Positions 20,309 through 29,376 of a stretch of 64,000 bases of DNA are shown here, piece by piece. The notes beneath the pieces are model-generated. The model was not told the DNA's origin. It ran no database searches and saw only the letters and a program-made list of their open reading frames with translations. Made by a program: the position numbers and the translations under genes. Position 1 is the first letter of the stretch, and every line of letters begins with the position of its first letter. Source of the DNA: an uncultured Bartonella sp. (lineage in GTDB: Bacteria > Pseudomonadota > Alphaproteobacteria > Rhizobiales > Rhizobiaceae); contig CAMLBF010000003.1 in NCBI GenBank assembly GCA_946478235.1, positions 62,001 through 126,000 of the forward strand, read 5' to 3'.

Positions 20309-21633
20309 TAAAATGGGCTCGCAGTAACAGTCTAACGCGAAAGCTTATTATTTCTGTCACATGCATGAATTTGATTTTTTGGATTATTGCATGTGGCATG
20401 GCAGCCTTGGCCATGTATGAAGAATATGGCGAGTCCTTTGACGGAACGTTACAGGTCACTGCTGAACGGCTATTGCCACTGACCCTCAATGATATTCAAA
20501 AAAAGGATCCTGACTCCAATCTTCTCATTAGAACAGATAACCATAATACGCCCGCTGAATATACTACCTATCAGGTTTTAGACAAAAATGGTAAAATAGT
20601 TTTACGCTCAGAAGATGCCCCGTTAAAACCCTATGGCGCACCATTGGAAACGGGTTTCTTCAAGACAAGAAAATGGCGTGTCTATTCACTCGTCAGTCAA
20701 AACGAAGATTATGTCATACAGGTTGCCGATCGCCTTTCTGAACGGCGTGAAGCCGTGCGTGAAGCAATGACTGCAATGCTTATTTCAGCTTTATTGCTTA
20801 TCCCCTTAAGTGTGGTTGCAATAGGTTTTGTTCTAACCAGACAACTTCGCCCTATTAAGAAATTAAGCAATAATATTTCCGAAAAAGATACCGGAAATAT
20901 GCAACCAATCGCAAGCACAGCCATGCCAGATGAATTTCTGCCGATTATCAGTTCGGTCAATAGCTTGCTTGCAAAGTTAAAAGCGGCACTGGAAGCAGAA
21001 CGTTCGTTTACTTCAAACAGTGCACATGAAATACGCACACCAATTGCTGCGGCCTTAGCACACACACAAATTCTTATGGCGCAAGTTCCACAAGCCTATC
21101 ACGAGCGCGCAAAAGAAGTGGAAAGTGCCCTTCAACGTCTGCGGCGTTTAAGTGAAAAATTTCTGCAACTTGCACGAGCAGACGTACAATTGGGCACCAG
21201 TGAGATTTTGATCGATCTCATCCCCTATATCAAAACTGTTATTGATGATTTTGCCTGCTCCAGTTCGACAGATCGTCGTATTCAGGCCAACTATCAAGTT
21301 ACAACGCTTGAAAAACACCTTAACGGCGATGCTTTTGGCATTATAATACGCAATTTATTAGAAAATGCCCTTAATTATAGTACAGATTCATCGATAATAG
21401 ATATTGTTATCGAAAAAAATAGTATCGTCATTGCCAATGATTGCCCTGCCCTTAACGAAAAACAACTGAAATACATTAGCCAACGCTTTTATAGTGGTGA
21501 TAATCATAAAGAAGGTTCAGGACTTGGGTTATCAATTGTGGAAGCACTCGCAAAAACAATGCCGATAAAAATTACTTATTTATCTCCTAGAGATGGGAGT
21601 GACCGTGGTTTTCAAGTCAATATCGATATGTGA
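20302..21633 (+). CDS. Sensor histidine kinase, PmrB/QseC-like
   Basis: A 443-residue membrane kinase. Two transmembrane segments (about 15-38 and 160-180) enclose a roughly 120-residue periplasmic sensor region. A HAMP-like linker (RQLRPIKKLSNNI) leads to HisKA with His242 in SNSAHEIRTPIAAALAHTQ, then the ATPase N box NLLENALNYS and G box GSGLGLSIVEALA. It overlaps the regulator by 7 bases. It pairs with that regulator; the stimulus (cationic peptides, metals or low pH in relatives) cannot be read from the sequence. Confidence 0.92.
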   Translation: MLIKWARSNSLTRKLIISVTCMNLIFWIIACGMAALAMYEEYGESFDGTLQVTAERLLPLTLNDIQKKDPDSNLLIRTDNHNTPAEYTTYQVLDKNGKIVLRSEDAPLKPYGAPLETGFFKTRKWRVYSLVSQNEDYVIQVADRLSERREAVREAMTAMLISALLLIPLSVVAIGFVLTRQLRPIKKLSNNISEKDTGNMQPIASTAMPDEFLPIISSVNSLLAKLKAALEAERSFTSNSAHEIRTPIAAALAHTQILMAQVPQAYHERAKEVESALQRLRRLSEKFLQLARADVQLGTSEILIDLIPYIKTVIDDFACSSSTDRRIQANYQVTTLEKHLNGDAFGIIIRNLLENALNYSTDSSIIDIVIEKNSIVIANDCPALNEKQLKYISQRFYSGDNHKEGSGLGLSIVEALAKTMPIKITYLSPRDGSDRGFQVNIDM

Positions 21634-22125
21634 GTGAAGTTATCTGGCACGTTATATATTGTTCCCAAAAAAAATTTTACATAATTTGAGTATTATTGAA
21701 TTTTATTCAATTTTTTATTTTATAATAACTCATCGGATAATTTTTTTTACGAATTTCAAGGTTATATTTTTATATAGTTATTACTAATACTCAATAAAAT
21801 ATTTTTTACAAAAAATAATATTCATAAAATTAGATAATAAAATATTTTAAATTGTTTTCTTCACAAAAATAAAAGTGAAAATATTCTAACTTACTTGATT
21901 GACCCAACATAACCGATTATGCTACCTAACGCACGTAGAAGTTGTTATTCTAAGTAAAGTTTGAAAGTCGTAATAAAGGTTCCGTTATAAAGAGTTAGTT
22001 TTTTGTAACATTAGAATCATCGGGTGGAAGAACGGTTTCTCAACGATATATTGGGGTTGTTAGAAATATTTCTGCTTATTTGAAGCTTAATTCACCTCGT
22101 CCATTTTTTTAGGGGGTCGCCTGTA
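21634..22125. other. AT-rich leader region of the autotransporter gene
   Basis: 492 bases, extremely AT-rich to about 21900 and then more mixed. AGGGGGT lies 8 bases before the autotransporter ATG. No coding frame or tRNA was recognised. The length suggests a regulated promoter or a long leader. Confidence 0.5.
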
Positions 22126-25100
22126 ATGAGCAGTAAAAATACAAATATTTTCTACAGTTTTGGTAAAGTTGGTTCTGCATTTTCTCTTGGAAAATCCGGT
22201 TTTAAAAAATCTATTTTTGTAACGTCTTCTGCTTTGCTGCTTTCAAGTGTTTGTATTACCAATCTTTACGCAGGCTCGGCATGTAACGTAAATTCCGATT
22301 GGAGTGGTGGTACAACCCCTATCGACAATAGCTGCACTGTTAGCGATGCAACATTCAATCCGCAATATAGCGACCATTATGTAGGTTCCGCATTGGCTGA
22401 TGGCGCGGGAACGACGCTGACATTAAACGGTGATTTATCGGTTGTAAAACCTGGCACATCCGGCATTAGTGGGTTGGATAGGCTTGGTAACCTTGACCCA
22501 AGTGTCAACGGTAAAACGAAGTTAGATATCGGCTCGCGCAATGGAATTATACCGTTGGTTGATGCAGGTGGGCAATCATATACAGTCAATGTCTATACCG
22601 ATACATCCTTTACAACATCTGACTGGGGAAATGCAAAAGTTCTTAAAGCCCAAGCTGTTGGCGATGACCAATATATCAGTGCCGGTTTTGGTAAAGCATC
22701 GAATGGCGCACATATCGATGTTAAATTTGATGATTTTAGAGGTAACAATCCTTATGGCGCGCCACAAACAACTTATTTTGCATTAAAAAACTCGAATTTA
22801 ACATGGGCTGACGGTCAGAATAGTGTTGTAGAATGGCATTCTAAAAACTCGTTTGAATCGCGCGCCTATCAGCTGAAGACAGAAAATAAGGTAACATCAA
22901 TTGATGTTCCTAGATTTCCATATAGTTTCGTTGATTACAAAGGTGAAACACGCCAATTATCTTCAGTTCAGGATTTGATGAATTATAATTCTGAACTGGT
23001 GAGCGCATTAAAAGATCCGAAATACCCCTCACTAAAAACGCAAGACCAGTATGACGCTGCTTTTTCAGTTGCGCAGCCACCAGTTGATACGATTCATGTT
23101 GCTGGCCCTGGATCCGATATTGCGACAACAGACGAGATTTATGAAGATCCCGGTGATACACGTGCAATGTATGCCAGCAATGGCGGTAAAGTTATTGTCA
23201 AATCGGGTGCACAAATCGATGTAAAATTCGACGTCTCCAAATATTCCGGTGCACTTGTTGCCGAAGGTGGTAGCAGTATCGAGATTGAAAATGGTGCAAT
23301 CGTTTCCGCACACGGCAATTCAACAGTTATTCTTGGCTCTGATGATCTTTCAGGAAACCACTCAACCGCTATCAATAATGGTGTTATTAATGCTGGTTTT
23401 CGTGAGTCATATATCCATGATACCACGGTGGATAACACTGATGAATTTTACTATGGCTCAGGTGTTGAAGCGTTTTATGGTGGCACGATCACTAATAATG
23501 GCATCATCAATGTTTCTATCAACCGACAAGCCGAATTGAATGCGGCCTATAGCAATGGCTTTTATCTTTATAGTGTTGGCCATGGTGTAAATAACGGCGT
23601 GGTTAATCTGGGCATCAACAATGATGGCCTCAATGGCCGCAATATTGGTGCTTTTGCCAGTGGCAAGTACACGACATTTTCAAACGAGCAAAATGGCACA
23701 ATTTATATTGGCCGCGCTGCCCAATATAATCCGTCCGATCCTGAAAGTGTTTCTGATACCAGTAACGCTAACAATACAGAGTTTTACGGTATTTTGGTCG
23801 ACAACAATGCCACAGCAACCAACAATGGCAAGGTTATTGTTGGATCGAAAATGCAAAATGCTGTTGCCATGGTTGCTGTTGATGACACAAGCGCCCTTGA
23901 GCTTATCAATAATGGTAGCATCATATTGAATGGCGACACGACAAAAACGATGGGAACTATAGGTGCTCGCAATTATGGTTTGGTTGCAAGAGATAATGGT
24001 ACACAAAATAAAGTTATAAACAATGGCTCCATCTTTTTGAATGGTACCAATGGCGTTGGCGTTTATGTTTTGTCAACGAAAGAGGCACAAAAAGATGCCT
24101 TTATCACATTGACAGAAAACAGTGTCATTACCGTTTCCGGCTCAGCGCAGGCAGAAAAATTGGTGCGTAATTACGGTGTTTGGGTTGATGGGCGCACTGA
24201 TGACACGCATTTTGCACGCGCCAAAATTGACGGACGCATCAAGCTTACCGGCGATGGTGCTGTCGGTGTTTATGTTAAAAATGGTGGTATTGCCCAAATA
24301 ACGGATTCTGCCAATCCAGAATTTTTGGATGGTGAAAGACAAATCGGCTTTTATGTTTATGGTACCAAAAGCGGTATTATAAACAGCACAAAAAGCATGA
24401 GTGTCAACACCAAGGATTCCTCTCTTTTCCGTATTGATGGTGGAGCGGAATTTTATGGTGATGGTGAACAATTGAAAGCATCTGCCGATAGAAGCATTAT
24501 TCTGGAAGGTGCCGGTCGTTCATCTGATGGAACACAGACAAAAATACTTACCAAAGATGCACGATTGGCAGTCGATGGTAATGGCGCGATTGGCGTATTT
24601 ATCAATGGCGGCGCTTATGGCCAGATCAGCGATAAGGACAATACGGATCGGCAAATTTTTCTTGAAGGTGACGGCGCTATTGGAGGTGTCGTCGACGGTC
24701 GCTACCATCAGCTGGATTGGAGCTATACAACAGCGGAAGATTCCCTGACAGAGCTTCACAACTTTGCAAAAATAGATACCAATGCTAAAGATGTTACCGG
24801 CTTTATTACGCGTAATAGCGCCCTTCTTGTTAATGAAGGCGTTATCAACATGACCAATGGCATTAATGCTACAGGTATTCATGTTATTGAAGGTGGACGG
24901 CTGGAAAACAAGGCCGATATTACTATTGCAAATGGTACTGGTCTTCATGTTGAAGGGATAGCAGGTAAAGATACCTCGGCCAACGTGGTCAATAACAGCA
25001 TTATCACGGTGAAAGACGGTACCGCAGGTATATACCTTGAAAAGAATGGCTTTTTAAATGCAATGGGTAGTGAAGGTGAAATATCAGTCGCCGGCAGTGC

Positions 25101-28095
25101 CCATGGTGTATTATTAGCATCAGACGCAAAGGGTGTTGTGCTTGGTGTTGATAAGATTACATTGGATGCAAATGGCACCGGTAATGGTATTGAAAACAAT
25201 ATTGTTTCCGATGATGTCAATTTTGCAGCGCAAATTGCTTTTAAAAAAGCAACTATTGATGTTCTCGGCAATGGTTCTGGTATTAGAACAGCTGTAGCGC
25301 TGGTATCACAATATCTAGATGGAAATAATACAGCGCAAGATTCCAACGTTACCATTAATGTTGGTGCCAATGGTGTTGGTTATGATTTTCGTAATGCTCA
25401 ATTAACGGATGCCGCTTTAAATTCAAATACGACGATTGGTCGTGGTTATACAGTCAATGTGTCCGATCATGCTACGGGATTGCGCACCTATACAACCGGT
25501 GAAGTGACAAACTTTGCAACCGTTACCATGGAAAGCAATGCAGCTGGCACTGCTTGGCTGACAGGCACCGCATCAAAAGTACAAAATGCCGGAACGTTAC
25601 AAGCAAAGGGCGATGATGCATTGCTGGTCGACCTTTCCAACCGCCCACATGATGCGGCAAGAGGAACAACCTTTATCAATGCCGGCAATATATTGGCCAA
25701 TAAGGCTGAAAATTTAGCTATTAAAGGAAGTGATCAGGGCGACCACTTCATCTTCTCAAATGCTGCTTCAAAAATACGTGGACATGTACAAGCTGGTAAC
25801 GGTGCAGACCAATTGATATGGTCTGATGGCACATGGGAAGGTGGTTTTGATATGGGGGGTGGCGACGGCGACCAAGCGACAATTGCGGGTCCTGTTGATA
25901 CAACCAATTTCAAATATGCATTTGCCGGCAGTGGCCATGACAATAAGTTGACCTTGTCCAATATTACAGTTTCGGGCGGTTCCTTTTCAAATGCATATAA
26001 TTTAACACGCATTGCCCCTGCAGGAAGCGGCGTTGATTTTGGCAATAATTGGCGCGAAATCAATATCGATAATGGCACGAAACTTACATTAACCAATGAT
26101 CTTACAAGCCAAGACAGTTTAGACGTCAATATAAAAGCTAGAAGTACTTTGGTTGTCGATAATAATGCCTATGTCGGCACGAATGGGCATGCAACGATTT
26201 TTAGCACGCAAGGCGCTGCATCAACCACTGTAAAGCTTAACAATTCTGGCCTTATTGACATGAGTACGAGTGGTAGTAACGTATTCACTGAACGTCTCGT
26301 TATCAAAGGTGATTACCATAGTGACGGTGGTGCAATCCGTTTAAACACCGATTTGGCTGGCGATGGTGCAGCTTCAGATCAGCTTGTTATCGATGGCGGC
26401 AAGGTGACTGGTACAACCACCCTCTATATCAATGGTGATATTGCCACTATGGCAAGTCAAACAACAAAATTGGAAGGGATCAAAGTTGTTGATGCTCAAA
26501 ATGGAGCAACAACAGCGGCTGACAGTTTTGTGATTGGTACCGGTTGGGGACGTGGTTATAGACGCGATGATGGTATTGTCGCTGTTGCAGGTTCTGATAC
26601 CGCATATGCTTATCTTCTGTATCGCGGTTCGCCAAGAACTGATGGTAAAAATGACGTTTATAATGACGATCAGATTGCTTCTGATTGGTATTTACGTTCG
26701 GGCGAATTTATCGTCGATAAGGATAAAAACCCTACTGATCCAAATAATGGTAAAGACAATCCGGGTGACAATACGGATGACAAAGACAAACCAGGTGACG
26801 GTACGGGTGATCAAAACAAACCAGGTGACGATACCGGTAATCAAAACAAACCGGGTGATGATACCGGTGACCAAAATAAACCAGGTGACGACACAGGTGA
26901 CAAAAACAAACCGGGCGGCGATACTGGTAATCAGGAAAAACCTCATGACCATGACAAAGACGATGGCGATCACGGTCATGACAATGGTTCTAGCGACAAT
27001 CATGACACAAACGTCACAGAGGATCATAACAAAGATAATATAACCAACAATCCTACAACTGAGCCGGGTAAGGATTATCCGAAGAAGCCGTTTTATGGGC
27101 CTTCAACACCACTTTACGAAGCTTATCCGCAGGTATTGTTGAACTTGAATAGGCTATCAACTTTGCAACAAAGAGTTGGTAATCGTATTTGGGCAGATGG
27201 TTCTCAAGTTAGTAATGACCTAGCAACAAGCGACCAAGCCAATGCACTCATAGAGCATCGTGGATTTTGGGGGCGCATGGAGGGTAGCACTGGTAAAGTT
27301 ACTCCTAACCATTCGCCAACAGAGCAAAATTACGATCTTGATCTTTGGCGTATGCAGGCAGGTGTTGATGGTTTACTGAGAGAAACAAACCAAGGCAGTT
27401 GGATTGGATCTGTTAGTGGGCATTATGGTAAAGCAGAAGCCAATATTAGATCTGACGATGGGCATGGTAAAGTTGAAACCACTGGCTATGGCATTGGCGC
27501 TGCTGCGACATGGTATAGTTACAACGGCACTTATGTCGACTTGCAGTCACAAGCCACATGGTATGAAACCGACTTTAATTCAAAAACATATTCCCAATCG
27601 GATACAAAAGATCAAAACGGTTTTGGCTATGCTTTATCGGTTGAAACAGGGCACCGTTTAGAAATAAACAATGGTTGGTCTGTAACGCCACAGGTTCAGC
27701 TTGTATTTTCCTCGGTTGATTTTGATACTTTCCGCGATGGATTAGATACAAGGGTCTCTCTCATTGATGGGGACAGTCTGGAAGGGCGCGGCGGCATTGC
27801 CTTTAACAATAACAGAAGTTGGAAAGCTGATAATGGAGATATCCGTCGGTTATCACTATATGGCATAACCAATCTCTATTATGAATTTCTTGATGGAACG
27901 AAAGTTGACGTATCCGGCACGAGTTTCCGTAATGAGAATAAAGATCTTTCCGGCGGCTTAGGATTTGGATCAAGCTATAACTGGAATAATGATGCATGGT
28001 CGCTTTACGGTGAAGCAAATGTGCGCAGTGCCTTTAAAAAGGCGAGTGACAATTATAGTTTCAATGGAACAATCGGCTTAAGGGCAAAATTCTAG
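22126..28095 (+). CDS. Very large type V autotransporter adhesin-like protein
   Basis: A 1989-residue surface or secreted protein. The N-terminus has an extended signal region (about 1-49) with a long polar start and a hydrophobic core ending in LYAGSA. The passenger (about 50-1540) is rich in Asn/Gly, with recurring NNGxI/INNGxI turns of a right-handed beta-helix as in pertactin-like proteins. Residues 1546-1605 are six exact 10-residue PGDxTGxxNK repeats, followed by a His/Asp-rich stretch to about 1640. The C-terminal 12-strand beta-barrel (about 1690-1989) begins near GFWGRMEGSTGK and ends in IGLRAKF, the terminal aromatic needed for BAM insertion. It stands alone. The ligand is unknown. 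Confidence 0.92.
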   Translation: MSSKNTNIFYSFGKVGSAFSLGKSGFKKSIFVTSSALLLSSVCITNLYAGSACNVNSDWSGGTTPIDNSCTVSDATFNPQYSDHYVGSALADGAGTTLTLNGDLSVVKPGTSGISGLDRLGNLDPSVNGKTKLDIGSRNGIIPLVDAGGQSYTVNVYTDTSFTTSDWGNAKVLKAQAVGDDQYISAGFGKASNGAHIDVKFDDFRGNNPYGAPQTTYFALKNSNLTWADGQNSVVEWHSKNSFESRAYQLKTENKVTSIDVPRFPYSFVDYKGETRQLSSVQDLMNYNSELVSALKDPKYPSLKTQDQYDAAFSVAQPPVDTIHVAGPGSDIATTDEIYEDPGDTRAMYASNGGKVIVKSGAQIDVKFDVSKYSGALVAEGGSSIEIENGAIVSAHGNSTVILGSDDLSGNHSTAINNGVINAGFRESYIHDTTVDNTDEFYYGSGVEAFYGGTITNNGIINVSINRQAELNAAYSNGFYLYSVGHGVNNGVVNLGINNDGLNGRNIGAFASGKYTTFSNEQNGTIYIGRAAQYNPSDPESVSDTSNANNTEFYGILVDNNATATNNGKVIVGSKMQNAVAMVAVDDTSALELINNGSIILNGDTTKTMGTIGARNYGLVARDNGTQNKVINNGSIFLNGTNGVGVYVLSTKEAQKDAFITLTENSVITVSGSAQAEKLVRNYGVWVDGRTDDTHFARAKIDGRIKLTGDGAVGVYVKNGGIAQITDSANPEFLDGERQIGFYVYGTKSGIINSTKSMSVNTKDSSLFRIDGGAEFYGDGEQLKASADRSIILEGAGRSSDGTQTKILTKDARLAVDGNGAIGVFINGGAYGQISDKDNTDRQIFLEGDGAIGGVVDGRYHQLDWSYTTAEDSLTELHNFAKIDTNAKDVTGFITRNSALLVNEGVINMTNGINATGIHVIEGGRLENKADITIANGTGLHVEGIAGKDTSANVVNNSIITVKDGTAGIYLEKNGFLNAMGSEGEISVAGSAHGVLLASDAKGVVLGVDKITLDANGTGNGIENNIVSDDVNFAAQIAFKKATIDVLGNGSGIRTAVALVSQYLDGNNTAQDSNVTINVGANGVGYDFRNAQLTDAALNSNTTIGRGYTVNVSDHATGLRTYTTGEVTNFATVTMESNAAGTAWLTGTASKVQNAGTLQAKGDDALLVDLSNRPHDAARGTTFINAGNILANKAENLAIKGSDQGDHFIFSNAASKIRGHVQAGNGADQLIWSDGTWEGGFDMGGGDGDQATIAGPVDTTNFKYAFAGSGHDNKLTLSNITVSGGSFSNAYNLTRIAPAGSGVDFGNNWREINIDNGTKLTLTNDLTSQDSLDVNIKARSTLVVDNNAYVGTNGHATIFSTQGAASTTVKLNNSGLIDMSTSGSNVFTERLVIKGDYHSDGGAIRLNTDLAGDGAASDQLVIDGGKVTGTTTLYINGDIATMASQTTKLEGIKVVDAQNGATTAADSFVIGTGWGRGYRRDDGIVAVAGSDTAYAYLLYRGSPRTDGKNDVYNDDQIASDWYLRSGEFIVDKDKNPTDPNNGKDNPGDNTDDKDKPGDGTGDQNKPGDDTGNQNKPGDDTGDQNKPGDDTGDKNKPGGDTGNQEKPHDHDKDDGDHGHDNGSSDNHDTNVTEDHNKDNITNNPTTEPGKDYPKKPFYGPSTPLYEAYPQVLLNLNRLSTLQQRVGNRIWADGSQVSNDLATSDQANALIEHRGFWGRMEGSTGKVTPNHSPTEQNYDLDLWRMQAGVDGLLRETNQGSWIGSVSGHYGKAEANIRSDDGHGKVETTGYGIGAAATWYSYNGTYVDLQSQATWYETDFNSKTYSQSDTKDQNGFGYALSVETGHRLEINNGWSVTPQVQLVFSSVDFDTFRDGLDTRVSLIDGDSLEGRGGIAFNNNRSWKADNGDIRRLSLYGITNLYYEFLDGTKVDVSGTSFRNENKDLSGGLGFGSSYNWNNDAWSLYGEANVRSAFKKASDNYSFNGTIGLRAKF
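26761..26940 (+). repeat. Six tandem 30-bp units encoding a PGD-rich linker
   Basis: Units begin at 26761, 26791, 26821, 26851, 26881 and 26911, each encoding ten residues of the PGDxTGxxNK type. The units differ at silent and few replacement positions, so they are an older array, but being in-frame, gains or losses would lengthen or shorten the linker before the beta-barrel without a frameshift. Confidence 0.9.
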
Positions 28096-28636
28096 AGTTT
28101 ATAAAATTCTGGAAGCTTATATTGGTGAAAATTCGCTACAAGGTAGCCCCTATTGCCAAACAAGCTATGGTCTTTGTGGGAAGCATAAAAAGCTTTTCAC
28201 AAAGGCTTAAAAACCTAAACTATATTATAGGATAATATAAAATATTCCTATGAATCGGCTAATATTCTATCAAGATAATTATAATTCATAAGGCTTAAAG
28301 CACGATCTTTGTTCCATGATATATTTCTTCATTCAATAATGACAGAATATCACATTTTACGCTCACGCTTTTCAAAACAACATAAATATTTACAAAAAAA
28401 CAGATAGTTAACTTTCACTACAAAGATTTTTTTGCGTTTTATCAACGCTTAAGAGATATAAATACCTCCACATTGTCTTCCTCTAATCCCCCCCCGATCA
28501 AAATATTTCAAAAAATACCGCTCACATTAATTTGTATAAGAGTATAATATTTTTTATAATTATAATACTTCCAAATTTAAAAAGCTTATTTGATTGGTCG
28601 CCTTTTACGGCCAGTGTTTTTTGGAAGTGAAATTTT
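28096..28636. other. Intergenic region before the dehydrogenase operon
   Basis: 541 AT-rich bases holding the stem-loop at 28172-28204 and a run of eight C at 28488-28495 about 140 bases before the operon start. No gene is seen. The operon promoter must lie here, but I cannot place it. Confidence 0.5.
28172..28204. repeat. Stem-loop downstream of the autotransporter gene
   Basis: CTTTGTG (28172-28178) and CACAAAG (28198-28204) pair, with an inner AGC/GCT pairing. No T-run follows, so it is a weak terminator candidate. Confidence 0.35.
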
Positions 28637-29359
28637 ATGGAACGTCGCACATTTTTAAAGCTGGCAACCGGTTTTATTGTCGCCGGAACCTTTGTTCAAA
28701 AAGGTTACGCGACTGTTATTAATAGCCGTGTGCCATGGCAAGCCAACGCAACAAAAACAGATTTTTATCCAGTTATTGAACCTGGTAAATTAGTGTTTTT
28801 CACACAAGCCGAGGCTGATGTTGTTGGCGCAATAGCAGACTGTCTTATTCCATCGGACGATTTGTCCATTGGGGCCAAGGAAGCTGGTTGCGTGACATTT
28901 ATTGACCATCAATTGGCTGGCGCTTTTGGCCAAGGTAAAAAACAATATCGCTTGGGGCCATTTGTCAAAGGCACACCAGAGCAAGGACCGCAATACGACC
29001 ATGCGCCAGCAGAACGTTATAAATTGGGTCTAAAAGCACTGGATGATTATTGCCAGAAAACCGATGGTAAAAGCTTTGATAAATTGTCGAACGAACGGCA
29101 GATCGCAATTATCAGTGACATGGAAAAAGGCTCATTGCCATTGGGGAATAATATAGAGCCGAAAGCATTCTTCGAATTGCTGCTTCAGAATGTTCGTGAA
29201 GGATATCTCGCCGATCCGATCTATGGTGGGAACAAAGGCATGGTAAGTTGGAAAATGGTCGGCTTTCCCGGCGCACGTTACGATTACCGCGATTTTATGG
29301 ATCGCAAAGGTGAGGATTGGAAGATTGCGCCAATCAGTCTGGTAATGCGTTACAATTGA
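28637..29359 (+). CDS. Gluconate 2-dehydrogenase-type small subunit (subunit 3), Tat-exported
   Basis: A 240-residue small subunit of a membrane-bound FAD dehydrogenase. The N-terminus ERRTFLKLATGFIVAG is a twin-arginine signal, so the folded complex is exported through Tat and the large subunit, which has no signal of its own, is carried along. The gluconate dehydrogenase subunit 3 fold is recognised from FFTQAEADVVGAIADCLIPS and the end GFPGARYDYRDFMDRKGE. It is the first gene of a three-gene operon, with GGAAGTG before the ATG. The substrate could be gluconate, 2-ketogluconate, fructose or sorbitol. Confidence 0.9.
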   Translation: MERRTFLKLATGFIVAGTFVQKGYATVINSRVPWQANATKTDFYPVIEPGKLVFFTQAEADVVGAIADCLIPSDDLSIGAKEAGCVTFIDHQLAGAFGQGKKQYRLGPFVKGTPEQGPQYDHAPAERYKLGLKALDDYCQKTDGKSFDKLSNERQIAIISDMEKGSLPLGNNIEPKAFFELLLQNVREGYLADPIYGGNKGMVSWKMVGFPGARYDYRDFMDRKGEDWKIAPISLVMRYN

Positions 29360-29376
29360 TCTCTTAAGGAAAAACA

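Noticed and set aside
26761..26940. CRISPR-like array
   Set aside because: The 30-bp units are directly adjacent with no spacers and are in-frame coding repeats.
26534..27043. 169-codon frame with Thr/Lys repeats inside the autotransporter gene
   Set aside because: It is the 30-bp repeat array read in a wrong frame. The repeats make any frame look periodic.
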